From NCBI RefSeq assembly GCF_001278845.1, contig NZ_CP012590.1:248001-312000 (forward strand): 64,000 bases of DNA, in the 5' to 3' direction. Position 1 is the first letter of the stretch; every line of letters starts with the position of its first letter. This DNA comes from Actinomyces sp. oral taxon 414. GTDB taxonomy: Bacteria; Actinomycetota; Actinomycetes; Actinomycetales; Actinomycetaceae. Below are positions 36,392 to 45,046 of the stretch, in pieces. Under the pieces are notes generated by a model. It did no database searches. It saw nothing but the letters and a program-made list of their open reading frames with translations, and was not told the origin of the DNA. The position numbers and the translations under genes were made by a program.

Positions 36392-36925
36392 GCGGTCCCG
36401 GCGGCCGGAGGCGCGGCCCGCAGAATTGCCCACATGGGGCCGACTGCCTGTGGATAACTGTTTCGTCCTGCGAGGATCCGGGGTGCGGATCCGGCGTCCG
36501 CCTCCCGGTCGTCATGCGCTCCGGGGGCGAGGGCGGGGCGAATGGCGGGATGGCGCCGTCCGCCGTCGGGCCGATTCCGCGGGGCGCGCCGGTGCGCCCG
36601 GGATTCCAACGATTTGACGGGGTGGCTCGACGTCTGCTAAAGGGCGCGGGCGGTGCGGAGACCGGCTCCGAATCCCCGCGCCGGCGGCCCGGAGCGGTGC
36701 GGAGACCGGCGTCCACAGGCCGAACGGCGGTATCTCCGGCGGCGCGCTCCCGTGTGCACAAGGCTGTGGACACAGCCTGTGGATAACTGTCCGGCGGCGA
36801 GGGCGCGGGGCTGGCCGGCGTCGCCGCGGCCCTCCCACTGCGCCCCGCCGCGGCCCTCCCACTGCGCCCCGCCGCGGCCCTCCCACTGCGCCCCGCCGCG
36901 GCCCTCCCACTGCGCCCCGCCGCTC
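36392..36925. other. Intergenic region with DnaA-box-like sites and a 24-bp minisatellite
   Basis: No gene supported. Two perfect TGTGGATAA sites (36449-36457, 36778-36786), a near-match TGTGGACAC (36765-36773), GTGTGCACAAGG (36752) and a four-copy 24-bp tandem repeat (36823-36918) lie here. purQ ends at its left and a convergent glycosyltransferase gene at its right. Confidence 0.7.
36823..36918. repeat. 24-bp tandem repeat, four exact copies
   Basis: Four consecutive units starting GCCGCGGCCCTCCCACTGCG, ending 7 bp before the stop codon of the minus-strand glycosyltransferase gene. Likely slippage-prone and useful as a strain-typing locus. Confidence 0.97.
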
Positions 36926-38353
36926 CTACTCCGAGGCGCGGCCAATGGCGTCGAGGACCTCCAGGAGGTGGCGGTCGGGCAGGAAGCGGCGGCGCACCGC
37001 CTCGTGGGCGACGTCGCCCATCTCCTTGGCCCGCTCGGTGAACAGCAGCAGGTCCCGCACGGCCTCGGCCCAGGCCGGGGCGTCCAGCGGGTCCACGAGC
37101 ATGCCCGACACGCCGTCCTCAATCTGGTCCTGGATGCCGCCGACCGCCGAGGCGACCACCGGCGCCTTCTTCCACATCGCCTCGGCCACCGTCAGCCCGA
37201 AGGCCTCCACCAGCGAGCGCTGCGTGACGACGGCGCTGATGCGCTGGATCGCGTTGATAATGGTGGCGTTGACCTCCCGGTCCGTCGTCGGCACCGCCAG
37301 CACGTGGATGCGCTGGGCCGCGGCGTGCGGCAGCGTGCCCGCGCGCGAGACGATCTCGCCCAGGACCCTGGCGGCGGCGGCCTCCCGGGACGGGTCGGGC
37401 CTGGGGCCCACGAGCACCAGGTGGGCGTCGGCGGGCAGGGTGTCGATCTGCGAGGCGAAGGCCTCGACGAGCTCCAGGCCGCCCTTGAGCCGGTCCCAGC
37501 GCTGGACCTGGGTGACGATCCGCGCGCCCTGGGGCACCGGGGAGCCGAAGCCCGCGTCCGCGTCGTCGTCCTGCAGCCCCCGGAAGGCGTCCGGGCGCCC
37601 GTCCTCGCGGATGAAGGGCACGGCGTCGAAGGGGGCCTGGCCGTCGAAGAAGCCGCTCAGGCGCGCCACCGACCAGGAGTCGTCCAGGTCCAGCACCCGG
37701 TTCTTGGGCGAGTCCGGGTTGATGGAGGGGGTGAGGATGGAGCAGCGGGCCTCCTCGATGTAGGGCGGCAGGTACTCGGGGCGGGAGGCGACGACCAGGT
37801 CGACGTCCTCCAGGTAGCGGTCCAGGAAGGCCCAGGCCCGCTGCCCCTCCTCGCCGGTCTGCGCCGCGCCCACGTGGCACCGCCAGATGACGACGGCGCC
37901 CGCCCGCGTGAAGGCCTTGGCTAGGCCGGCCGTGGGCGGGTCGTGGAGGATGACGACGTCGTTCTCGCGGACCTCGTCGACGACGTTGTCCGCGTTGGAG
38001 GCCAGGACGTGCTCGTAGATGTCGCGCTGCTTGTCGGCGAGCCTGCCGCCGTCGCCGCGATCGCCGTGCATGGCGGCGTGCAGGCGGGAGGAGATGGTGA
38101 GGAATTCGGCCGGGGCGTCCAGCGTCAACCAGCGGGCGTTGACCCCCAGGCCCCGGGCGTAGCCGACGAGCGGCGCCACGATCTCGGCGGGGCCGGAGCC
38201 GGCGGCGGCCGAGGGCGTGACCGTCCAGATGGTCCGGCCCTCCAGCAGCCCGCGTGCGGCGTCGATGCCGTCGCGCAAACGGCGTACGGCGACCTCATCG
38301 AGGTGACTCTCCAGATCGGACAGGGGCAGCGGGGCGAGATCGATGGTTCTCAT
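36926..38353 (-). CDS. GT4-family glycosyltransferase, TreT-like trehalose synthase
   Basis: 475 aa, two Rossmann-like halves. The N-terminal part (IWTVTPSAAAGSGPAEIVAPLVGYARGLG) and the C-terminal nucleotide-sugar-binding part (VLVGPRPDP; SLVEAFGLTVAEAMWKKAPVVAS with the EX7E motif; GGIQDQIEDGVSGMLVDP) match the trehalose glycosyltransferring synthase group, which joins NDP-glucose and glucose. In the typical motif HVNSTxxGGGVAE the His/Asn/Gly residues are altered here, so substrate specificity is uncertain. ATG 38353 has CAGGAT 6 nt upstream and no ribosome-binding site (leaderless). Confidence 0.82.
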   Translation of the reverse strand: MRTIDLAPLPLSDLESHLDEVAVRRLRDGIDAARGLLEGRTIWTVTPSAAAGSGPAEIVAPLVGYARGLGVNARWLTLDAPAEFLTISSRLHAAMHGDRGDGGRLADKQRDIYEHVLASNADNVVDEVRENDVVILHDPPTAGLAKAFTRAGAVVIWRCHVGAAQTGEEGQRAWAFLDRYLEDVDLVVASRPEYLPPYIEEARCSILTPSINPDSPKNRVLDLDDSWSVARLSGFFDGQAPFDAVPFIREDGRPDAFRGLQDDDADAGFGSPVPQGARIVTQVQRWDRLKGGLELVEAFASQIDTLPADAHLVLVGPRPDPSREAAAARVLGEIVSRAGTLPHAAAQRIHVLAVPTTDREVNATIINAIQRISAVVTQRSLVEAFGLTVAEAMWKKAPVVASAVGGIQDQIEDGVSGMLVDPLDAPAWAEAVRDLLLFTERAKEMGDVAHEAVRRRFLPDRHLLEVLDAIGRASE

Positions 38354-38539
38354 GCTCTGATCCTGCCCCGAACGTTTGTGGGGCGCAGCGCCTTGGGCCC
38401 CTGGAGTGTCGCGCCGCGCCTTGCGGGCGGGCGATCTGCTCGCTGACGGGTAGTTGTCCTCCTTGCTCCGAGTCCGCTGAAGTACCACGATGGGGGTGTC
38501 TCCGGGCCGATGTCGAGGCCCGCAGTCGATGGAGGACTC

Positions 38540-39075
38540 ATGACTACACCATCTCCTTACGGCCAGCCCGCCAACCCCGGCCCCTACGGCGCCGGCTACA
38601 ACCAGTCCATCTACCCCCCCCCGCAGCGGGCCAGCCCTACGCCCCCGCCTACGGCCAGCCCGCCAACCCCGGCCCCTACGGCGCCGGCTACAACCAACCC
38701 GTCTACCTCGCGGCGGGTCAGCCCTACGTCCTCGCCTACGGCCAGCCCTACGTCGTCCCCAAGTCCAAGACCGCTGCCGCGCTTTTGGCCTTCTTCCTGG
38801 GCTGGATCGGTGCCCACAACTTCTACCGCGGACAGGTGGGGCGCGGCTTCGGACACATAGCGCTTGACATTGTCGCCATTATCTGCGTCGTCATAGCCAT
38901 GGCCATGACGATGAACGCCGCGGACCTCCCAGTCTACGCCACTATGAGCGACACTGAAGTCGCGAGCCTCGCCGGCGCGTCCGCCCTCGTCTGGCTGGTC
39001 AACGCCGTGAACGGGATCTGGGTATTCATCGAATTCATTATGATCCTCGTGTCCAAGGACGGCTCGCTCCAGTAG
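38540..39075 (+). pseudogene. TM2-domain protein interrupted by a C9 tract (phase-variable or broken)
   Basis: The ATG at 38540, with GGAGGA just upstream, opens a Tyr/Pro/Gly-rich head (MTTPSPYGQPANPGPYGAGY...IYPPP). At the run of nine C residues (about 38614-38622) the frame is lost; the continuation (AAGQPYAPAYGQPANPGPYG ... YVVPKSKTAAALLAFFLG) lies in another frame and contains a full TM2 domain (FFLGWIGAHNFYRG) and four hydrophobic segments to the stop at 39073. Ten or seven Cs would restore one ~178-aa protein. The head duplicates YGQPANPGPYGAGYNQ. Homopolymer slippage or a sequencing error are both possible. Confidence 0.8.
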
Positions 39076-39245
39076 GGCTGCACCTCTGGGCTCCGTCGCC
39101 GGGCGCGGGCTCGATTTTCTTGTGCCCCCAGGGGGTCGGATCAGAATCGAGGCGCTTGCTTGGGCGGCTCAATACTCTCTGCGTCCCTGGGGGCGAATTG
39201 GTGCCGGGGTCGGGCGGCCCCTGGGCCTGCTCGGTTCTGCGCCTC

Positions 39246-39381
39246 CGGGGGAGTCGAATTGGTGATGTCACCTCAGCTCGCATTGTGCGAGCTGAGCTCG
39301 CACGAATCGAGCTCAGGTGGATTTCGGTGAGCTGAGCTCACATCGTGCGAGCTGAGGTGGATTTTGTCGAGCTGAGCTCGC
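39246..39381 (+). repeat. GAGCTC-rich inverted repeat, left copy
   Basis: Starts CGGGGGAGTCGAATTGGTGA and continues with tandem variants of GAGCTGAGGTGGATTT and GAGCTGAGCTC. Its reverse complement recurs at 40326-40460 with only scattered differences. It is itself full of short palindromes (GAGCTC, AGCT). Confidence 0.93.
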
Positions 39382-39603
39382 GTTGAGATCTATCTCACCA
39401 GAATCGACGGCCCAGAGCCAGGGATCGACGCGGTGGTGCGGGAGGGAATGGGTGAGGTGTGGTGCGCGCGGGGGCCGGTCCGGGATAGTGGGCCTTTCTC
39501 GCTGGGAACAGTGGTCCGTGGGTCCGGGCCGGCGTGGTGAGAGGGATGGGTGGGCGTGGGGGTGGTGCTGGTGGGGTTCCTGTGGCGCCCCGGGGCGGGG
39601 GCG

Positions 39604-39723
39604 TGTCCAAATCTGCCACAAAGGCGCTCCGGGCCGGTGTCGGCTATGAGCGGAGGCGCGGAATATCAACGTTTCTTCTCGTGCGCTCCGGCTTGGTCGG
39701 GGTCTTTGTGGCAGATTTGGACA
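39604..39723 (+). repeat. 120-bp palindromic element, copy D
   Basis: Arms TGTCCAAATCTGCCACAAAG and TTTGTGGCAGATTTGGACA; core GCGGAATATCAACGTTTCTT. Same orientation and left flank (GGTGGTGCTGGTGGGGTTCC) as copies A and B. Confidence 0.95.
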
Positions 39724-39940
39724 ATCCGCCGGCGTGGGCCGGTCGGGGAGGGCGGCCGCGGGTCGGGCGGCGGGCGGGGCGGGCGCCCCGACGATCGCGG
39801 TGACCACTTCGACGACCCCGCTGGGCCCGTGGGAGCACTGGTCCGGGAAGGACCCCGTCACCCAGCCCGGTCCTGGCCGCCCGGGCCGGTCCTGGGGGTC
39901 TCGCCCATCCCCGGGCCCCGCCAGCCCGTCCCCGACCCTT

Positions 39941-40013
39941 CGCGAGCGCGTAGGTTTCTAGTCGAACGCGCACCTCCCGTCTGCGCGTTCGACTGGAAAT
40001 CTACGCGCTCGCG
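39941..40013. repeat. 73-bp hairpin (TAGGTTTCCAGTCGAACG family), copy 2
   Basis: 32-nt arms 39941-39972 and 39982-40013, 9-nt loop whose reverse complement resembles that of copy 1, so it is in the opposite orientation. Relative to copy 1 one stem pair changed on both sides (CGCGAACGCG/CGCGTTCGCG to CGCGAGCGCG/CGCGCTCGCG), keeping the pairing. Confidence 0.93.
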
Positions 40014-40156
40014 GAAGAACGACGGGCCGGGGGTCGGCGAACCGGCCGCAGAATGCGCTCTCCCCGCCGGCCTCGCCCCGACCGCTCCCCGATGAGAAGG
40101 ACTCGGCGCCCCCGGACGTCCCCGGGATAACCTTCCTGGCGCCGAAAGACGCCGAA

Positions 40157-40267
40157 ACGTGCACTTCGCACTCGAAAGTGCAGTTCCAACCGTCATTCTC
40201 GAGAGCAAAATGCACCTCTCGGCGAAGAAGCGGGCCGGCCGCGGCCGTCGTGGACTGCGGCGACGAC
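40157..40267 (+). repeat. GTGCACTTCGCA repeat, copy 2
   Basis: Nearly identical to 16551-16661 and in the same orientation. Preceded by GGGATAACCTTCC (40124-40136), a variant of the end motif of the MITE-like unit. Confidence 0.85.
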
Positions 40268-40325
40268 CCTGCGGTCCACGACGGCCCCGACCTCCAGGCC
40301 GCCGCTTCTGGTGAGAGGGGCTCGA

Positions 40326-40460
40326 TGTGAGCTCAGCTCGCCGAAATCCACCTCAGCTCGCACGATGTGAGCTCAGCTTGACAAAATCCACCTGAGCTCG
40401 ATTCGTGCGAGCTCACCTCGCACAATGTGAGCTGAGGTGACATCACCAATTCGACTCCCC
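40326..40460 (-). repeat. GAGCTC-rich inverted repeat, right copy
   Basis: Inverted partner of 39246-39381; ends CACCAATTCGACTCCCCC. Together they frame the island upstream of purL. Confidence 0.93.
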
Positions 40461-40580
40461 CAGGGGGCGGAGCGCGCCGTGCGGCGGGTGCATGCAGGGC
40501 GCACCAGGCGCCTCACCCCGGAGTGGAATGCGCCGTGCGGGCGGTGTGGTGGCGGGTGGGCCGCCGGATTCGGCTCTCTC

Positions 40581-40648
40581 GGGCGCACCGGGCCTCTGGG
40601 CGCGCCGGGCCTCTGGGCGCGCCGGGCCTCTGGGTGCGCCGGGCCCCG
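40581..40648. repeat. 17-bp minisatellite upstream of purL
   Basis: Four units of GGGCGCGCCGGGCCTCT (first with one change, last degenerate), 26 bp before the TATCTT element of purL. Confidence 0.9.
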
Positions 40649-40716
40649 GGCGCGCCGACGCCGTCGGGCGCGGGTATCTTGGGGCGCGGTCCTTCCGTCC
40701 CCATCCAGGAGCACCC

Positions 40717-43149
40717 ATGGCCGTCGAGCAGCCGCAGCCCCCCGAGCCCTCCGTCGACCCCGCCGCCCGATCCGCCGGGGCGCGGGCCCCCCGGCCCGTC
40801 GAGCACCCCGACACCGTCGCCGACGCCGCCGCCACGCCCGAGCGGGCCATGCCCCACCGCGAGCTCGGCCTCAAGGACGAGGAGTACGCCTCCATCAAGG
40901 AGCTGCTGGGCCGGCGCCCCACCAACGCCGAGCTGGCCATGTACTCGGTCATGTGGTCCGAGCACTGCTCCTACAAGTCCTCCAAGATCCACCTGCGCCA
41001 GTTCGCGGACAAGACCACCCCGGACATGCGCGAGCACCTGCTGGTCGGCATGGGCCAGAACGCCGGCGTCGTCGACATCGGGGGCGGCTGGGCCGTGACC
41101 TTCAAGGTCGAGTCCCACAACCACCCCAGCTACGTCGAGCCCTACCAGGGGGCGGCCACCGGCGTGGGCGGCATCGTGCGCGACATCATCTCCATGGGGG
41201 CGCGGCCCGTGGCCGTCATGGACCAGCTGCGCTTCGGGGCCGCGGACCACCCCGACACCGCCCGCGTGGTCCACGGCGTCGTGGCCGGCGTGGGCGGCTA
41301 CGGCAACTGCCTGGGCCTGCCCAATATCGGCGGCGAGACCGAGTTCGACCCCTCCTACCAGGAGAACCCGCTGGTCAACGCCCTGTGCGTGGGCGTGCTG
41401 CGCCACGAGGACATCCACCTGGCCAACGCCTCGGGCGCGGGCAACAAGGTGGTGCTGTTCGGGGCGCGCACCGGCGGCGACGGCATCGGCGGGGCCTCCA
41501 TCCTGGCGTCGGAGTCCTTCGAGGACGGCATGCCCGCCAAGCGCCCGTCCGTCCAGGTGGGCGACCCCTTCATGGAGAAGGTCCTCATCGAGTGCTGCCT
41601 GGAGCTGTTCGACGGCGGCCTCGTCCTGGGTATCCAGGACCTGGGGGCCGCCGGCATCTCCTGCGCCACGTCCGAACTGGCCTCCAACGGCGACGGCGGC
41701 ATGCACGTGGACCTGGAGAGGGTCCTGCTGCGCGACCCGTCCCTCACCGCCGGCGAGATCCTCATGAGCGAGTCCCAGGAGCGCATGATGGCCGTCGTCG
41801 CCCCCGAGCACCTGGACGCCTTCATGGCCGTCATCGACAAGTGGGACGTCGAGGCCTCCGTCATCGGCGAGGTCAACGGTTCGGGCCGGCTGACCATCGA
41901 CCACTTCGGGCAGCGCATCGTCGACGTCGACCCGCGCACCGTGGCCCACGAGGGCCCCGCCTACGAGCGCCCCTACGCCCGCCCCGCCTGGCAGGACGAG
42001 CTCAACGCCGACTCCTCCGCGCGCCTGCCCCGCCCGGCCACCGCCGCCGAGCTGGCCGACCAGGTCCTCGCCGTCGTCGCCGACCCCAACCAGGCCCCGC
42101 CCGCCTGGGTCACCGACCAGTACGACCGCTTCGTGCGCGGCAACACCGCCCTGGCCCAGCCTGACGACGCCGGCGTCATCCGCGTCGACGAGGCCACCGG
42201 CCGGGGCGTGGCCATCTCCACCGACGCCAACGGCCGCTTCGCCAAGCTCGACCCGGCCACCGGCGCCGCCGCCGCCCTGGCCGAGTCCTACCGCAATGTG
42301 TGCACCGCGGGCGCCCGCCCCCTGGCCGTGACCGACTGCCTCAACGTCGGCTCCCCGGAGGACCCCGACGCCATGTGGCAGCTCGTGGAGATCATCACCG
42401 GCCTGGCCGACGCCTGCGCCGCCATGGGCGTGCCGGTGACCGGCGGCAACGTCTCGCTGTACAACTCCCACGGCAGGGTCAAGGGGCTGCCCGACTCCTC
42501 CATCAACCCCACCCCCGTCGTCGGCGTGCTGGGCGTCATGGACGACGTGCGCCGCGCCAACCCCTCGGGCTGGTTCGAGGAGGGCCTGGCCGTCATCGCC
42601 CTGGGCTCCACGCGCGAGGAGCTGGACGGCTCGGCCTGGGCGCGCGCGGTCCACGACCACCTGGGCGGCCTGCCGCCCGCCGTCGACCTGGAGGCGGAGA
42701 TGGCGCTGGGGCGGGTGCTGCTGGCCCTCTCCGAGGCGGACGGGCCGGGCGGTGAGCGGCTCGTGCGCGCCGCCCACGACCTGTCCGCCGGCGGGCTCAT
42801 CCAGTCCCTGGTCGACGCCGTCGTGCGTCACGGCGTGGGGGCCAGCATCGACCTGACCCGGCTCCAGGGCAACGACGGCGTCGACGACTTCACCGCCCTG
42901 CTCTCCGAGTCCGGGGCGCGGGCCCTGGTGGCCGTGCCCGAGTGGGCCGTGGCCGCCGTGGCCGCCGCGGCCGAGGCCGAGGGCGTCGCCTGGGCGCGCC
43001 TGGGCACCACCGGCGGCGACATGCTCGTGGTCTCCGGCACCGACCTGCTCGCCGAGGGCGGGGAGGGGCCGGGGGGCGGCCCGCTCGTTTTCGACCTGGC
43101 CGAGTTGCGCGAGAGGATCGGGGCGACCCTGCCCGCCCTGTTCGGGTGA
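40717..43149 (+). CDS. purL: FGAM synthase subunit PurL
   Basis: 810-aa ATP-dependent synthetase subunit of the PurSQL complex. Motifs: [56 protein letters not shown] and TGGNVSLYN. The length is that of the small PurL that needs separate PurS and PurQ, both present upstream. A Pro/Ala-rich N-terminal extension of ~40 residues precedes the conserved region. AGGAG is 6-7 nt before the ATG. Separated from purQ by 4.3 kb, so the three subunits are not in one operon. Confidence 0.97.
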   Translation: MAVEQPQPPEPSVDPAARSAGARAPRPVEHPDTVADAAATPERAMPHRELGLKDEEYASIKELLGRRPTNAELAMYSVMWSEHCSYKSSKIHLRQFADKTTPDMREHLLVGMGQNAGVVDIGGGWAVTFKVESHNHPSYVEPYQGAATGVGGIVRDIISMGARPVAVMDQLRFGAADHPDTARVVHGVVAGVGGYGNCLGLPNIGGETEFDPSYQENPLVNALCVGVLRHEDIHLANASGAGNKVVLFGARTGGDGIGGASILASESFEDGMPAKRPSVQVGDPFMEKVLIECCLELFDGGLVLGIQDLGAAGISCATSELASNGDGGMHVDLERVLLRDPSLTAGEILMSESQERMMAVVAPEHLDAFMAVIDKWDVEASVIGEVNGSGRLTIDHFGQRIVDVDPRTVAHEGPAYERPYARPAWQDELNADSSARLPRPATAAELADQVLAVVADPNQAPPAWVTDQYDRFVRGNTALAQPDDAGVIRVDEATGRGVAISTDANGRFAKLDPATGAAAALAESYRNVCTAGARPLAVTDCLNVGSPEDPDAMWQLVEIITGLADACAAMGVPVTGGNVSLYNSHGRVKGLPDSSINPTPVVGVLGVMDDVRRANPSGWFEEGLAVIALGSTREELDGSAWARAVHDHLGGLPPAVDLEAEMALGRVLLALSEADGPGGERLVRAAHDLSAGGLIQSLVDAVVRHGVGASIDLTRLQGNDGVDDFTALLSESGARALVAVPEWAVAAVAAAAEAEGVAWARLGTTGGDMLVVSGTDLLAEGGEGPGGGPLVFDLAELRERIGATLPALFG

Positions 43150-43214
43150 GCGGCCCCGCTCGCCAGTCGGGCGCGCGGGGCCGCCGCGCCGATCCATGCG
43201 ACTAGAGTGACGGC

Positions 43215-43613
43215 ATGATCGATCACATCAGTGTCAGTGTCAGCGATCCGGCGGCCTCGAAGGCCTTCTACGAGGCGGCCCTGGCGCCGCTGGGCTACCG
43301 CGTGGTCATGGAGTTCGGTCCTGTCACCGCCTTGGGCGGACCGATGCCCGGTGCGCCGGAGGACGCCCCTGTGCCCCCGGACCTGTGGCTGACCCCGACC
43401 AAGGACCCGACGCCCTGCCACATCGCCGTGTCGGCCTCCTCCGCCGAGCAGGTGGACGCCTTCCACCGGGCGGCCCTGGCGGCGGGCGGCACCGACAACG
43501 GGGGGCCGGGGGAGCGGGCGCACTACCACCCCGGCTACTACGCCGCCTTCGTCCGTGACCCCGACGGGCACAACCTCGAGGCCGTCTTCCACGGCGCCGG
43601 CGGCGGGGAGTAG
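43215..43613 (+). CDS. VOC-family (glyoxalase-like) protein
   Basis: 132-aa vicinal-oxygen-chelate fold protein. MIDHISVSVSDPAASKAFYEAAL is the typical first beta-alpha unit, and the C-terminal FVRDPDGHNLEAVFHG carries a conserved metal-ligand Glu. CHIAVSASSAEQVDAFHRAAL is the second half. The subgroup resembles uncharacterised lactoylglutathione-lyase-like proteins; the substrate is unknown. TAGAGT lies 6 nt before the ATG (leaderless). Confidence 0.9.
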   Translation: MIDHISVSVSDPAASKAFYEAALAPLGYRVVMEFGPVTALGGPMPGAPEDAPVPPDLWLTPTKDPTPCHIAVSASSAEQVDAFHRAALAAGGTDNGGPGERAHYHPGYYAAFVRDPDGHNLEAVFHGAGGGE

Positions 43614-43720
43614 ACCCGGCGGGCGCCGCGGGGGGGGGCTCCCGCCCCGGCGGTCCTGCGACCAGTGGCGGGCGGGATCCGCGGCGGGCGCGCGACGGTC
43701 CCGCGCTCCCCGGGTCGGGC

Positions 43721-44260
43721 TCAGCGGGCGGCGCTGCGGCGCAGCTCGACGATCGAGACGGCGAGCACGATCACCGGGCAGACGCCCATGAGAAGGCCGC
43801 CCCACCACACCTCCTGGCGGACGGGGCTATCGAACAGCAGGACGATCCAGTTGTTCAGGAAGACGGACAGGGCCAGTCCGGCCAGGACGATATTCACGAT
43901 GGCGGCGCTGATCCTCCTCCTGCCGGGCTCAGTGGCCACGAGCGCCAGCGCGGCCAGAGCCCCGATGATCGCCAGGAGGAACTCCACCCCTGCCGTCGCG
44001 TAGACGACGTCGATGTAGAAGCCGACGTTGTCGTGCGACGACCAGGACACGTCCACGTCCACGGGTGACTCCACAGTGTGGACGAACCGGGCGAATACCG
44101 CAGCGAGCACCCAGAAGATCAGGGCGACTGCGGTGGGCGCGGACGGGTGCAAGGGGTCCGAGCCCCCGGAGCCCGTGTTCGAGGAGCCCTTCAAGTTGTA
44201 CAGGTTGTCGATATCGATGTCGTCGGGATCCGACTCGTGCGTCGAGGCGCGGTGGGACAT
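43721..44260 (-). CDS. Four-helix membrane protein, paralogue of the protein at 54652-55218
   Basis: 179 aa. An acidic N-terminus (SDPDDIDIDN) and four hydrophobic segments. The last helix region (VWWGGLLMGVCPVIVLAVSIVELRR) matches the end of the protein at 54652-55218 (WWAGGLLIDACLTMVLGASIAEIRR), so the two are paralogues. Function unknown. TACTCT lies 6 nt before the ATG, suggesting leaderless expression. Confidence 0.78.
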   Translation of the reverse strand: MSHRASTHESDPDDIDIDNLYNLKGSSNTGSGGSDPLHPSAPTAVALIFWVLAAVFARFVHTVESPVDVDVSWSSHDNVGFYIDVVYATAGVEFLLAIIGALAALALVATEPGRRRISAAIVNIVLAGLALSVFLNNWIVLLFDSPVRQEVWWGGLLMGVCPVIVLAVSIVELRRSAAR

Positions 44261-44331
44261 TTCCGCAGAGTAACCGGCCGGTGCGCGCGGGACGCGGGTC
44301 GTTTGGCCCGCTGGCGCTCGCAGATCACGGG

Positions 44332-45006
44332 TTATCGGCGCGAACGCGGTGCTTCAGAGTCGACTTTCCGTTGGGATGATGCTTGAAAGTCGGGGGGATT
44401 CTGGTTCTGGTCGGTCGCGTCCGCGCCCGAATCCGGCTCGGTCGCGGACGCCTCCCGCAGCCGGTCGATCTGGGCGGTCATGGCCGCCGTGGCCTCCGAC
44501 GCGCTCAGGGCGCCGACGAGGACGTGCTGGGTCAGCCCGGCGCTCATGCCGAGCAGGGTGGTGGCCAGATCCTCCGGGGCGCCACCGGCCCGAAGCAGCG
44601 AGCGCACCTCCTCGTGGGTCCCCTGCGCGGCCCGCCTCACGATCTCCCCGATTCCCGGATCCACGACGGCGCGGGCCATGTAGGCGTACCAGACCGCTGC
44701 CCCCATCCGGAAGGCGGCGGTCGTCGGAATCGACTGGGTGAGTAGATCGGCGAGTGCCCGCCAGGGGTCGGACTCGCGGGTCCGGTCTCGGTAGCCCGCC
44801 TCGGCCATGTCCACGATGGCCTGGCATCCCGCCTGCACGAGGTCCTGCTTGGAGGCGAAGTAGTGCTGGATGCGCCCCACCGAGACCCCGGCCGCGCGGG
44901 CCACCGTCATCAGGCTCGCGCCCTCGGTCCCCCGCTCGCTGATGACTTCCCACAGTGCGCCGATGATCTCGGCCCGGCGCTGGTCGTGGTCGACAACCTT
45001 CGGCAT
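44332..45006 (-). CDS. TetR-family regulator divergent from an alpha/beta hydrolase
   Basis: 224 aa. Helix-turn-helix domain at about residues 8-55 (RRAEIIGALWEVISERGTEGASLMTVARAAGVSVGRIQHYFASK), followed by a TetR C-terminal domain (AcrR/BetI-like) and a hydrophilic tail. Chosen ATG has TACCGT 6 nt upstream and no ribosome-binding site. It diverges from the hydrolase gene 38 bp away, with overlapping operator-like sites between them, so it very probably represses the hydrolase and itself. Confidence 0.9.
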   Translation of the reverse strand: MPKVVDHDQRRAEIIGALWEVISERGTEGASLMTVARAAGVSVGRIQHYFASKQDLVQAGCQAIVDMAEAGYRDRTRESDPWRALADLLTQSIPTTAAFRMGAAVWYAYMARAVVDPGIGEIVRRAAQGTHEEVRSLLRAGGAPEDLATTLLGMSAGLTQHVLVGALSASEATAAMTAQIDRLREASATEPDSGADATDQNQNPPDFQASSQRKVDSEAPRSRR

Positions 45007-45012
45007 GTCTTT

Positions 45013-45046
45013 ACGGTACAACCATACCGTGATATTTTTACAGTAT
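45013..45046. promoter_or_regulatory. Divergent promoters and operator of the TetR-hydrolase pair
   Basis: ACGGTA (45013-45018) and TACCGT (45025-45030) form an inverted repeat with 6-nt spacing; a third half-site, ACAGTAT, lies at 45040. The first half-site coincides with the -10 (TACCGT on the minus strand) of the TetR gene, and the hydrolase -10 TATTTT (45033-45038) lies between the second and third. A dimeric repressor here would block both promoters. Confidence 0.65.

Larger units (their letters stand above)
39076..40716. other. Non-coding island bounded by 135-bp inverted repeats
   Basis: About 1.6 kb before purL without a credible gene. Two nearly identical inverted copies of a GAGCTC-rich sequence (39246-39381 and 40326-40460) enclose some 940 bp holding one copy each of three other palindromic families. 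Right of the island are a 17-bp minisatellite (40581-40648) and a TATCTT -10-like element at 40675-40680 for purL. Confidence 0.8.

Noticed and set aside
36823..36918. CRISPR array
   Set aside because: The 24-bp units are head-to-tail with no spacers; it is a minisatellite.
36392..36925. Chromosomal origin oriC
   Set aside because: Two perfect DnaA boxes are present, but there is no AT-rich unwinding element and no dnaA, dnaN or rpmH nearby.
40513..43197. An 894-codon minus-strand frame over purL
   Set aside because: Antisense shadow of purL; composition is His/Gly/Val/Asp repeats typical of the mirrored third-position bias.
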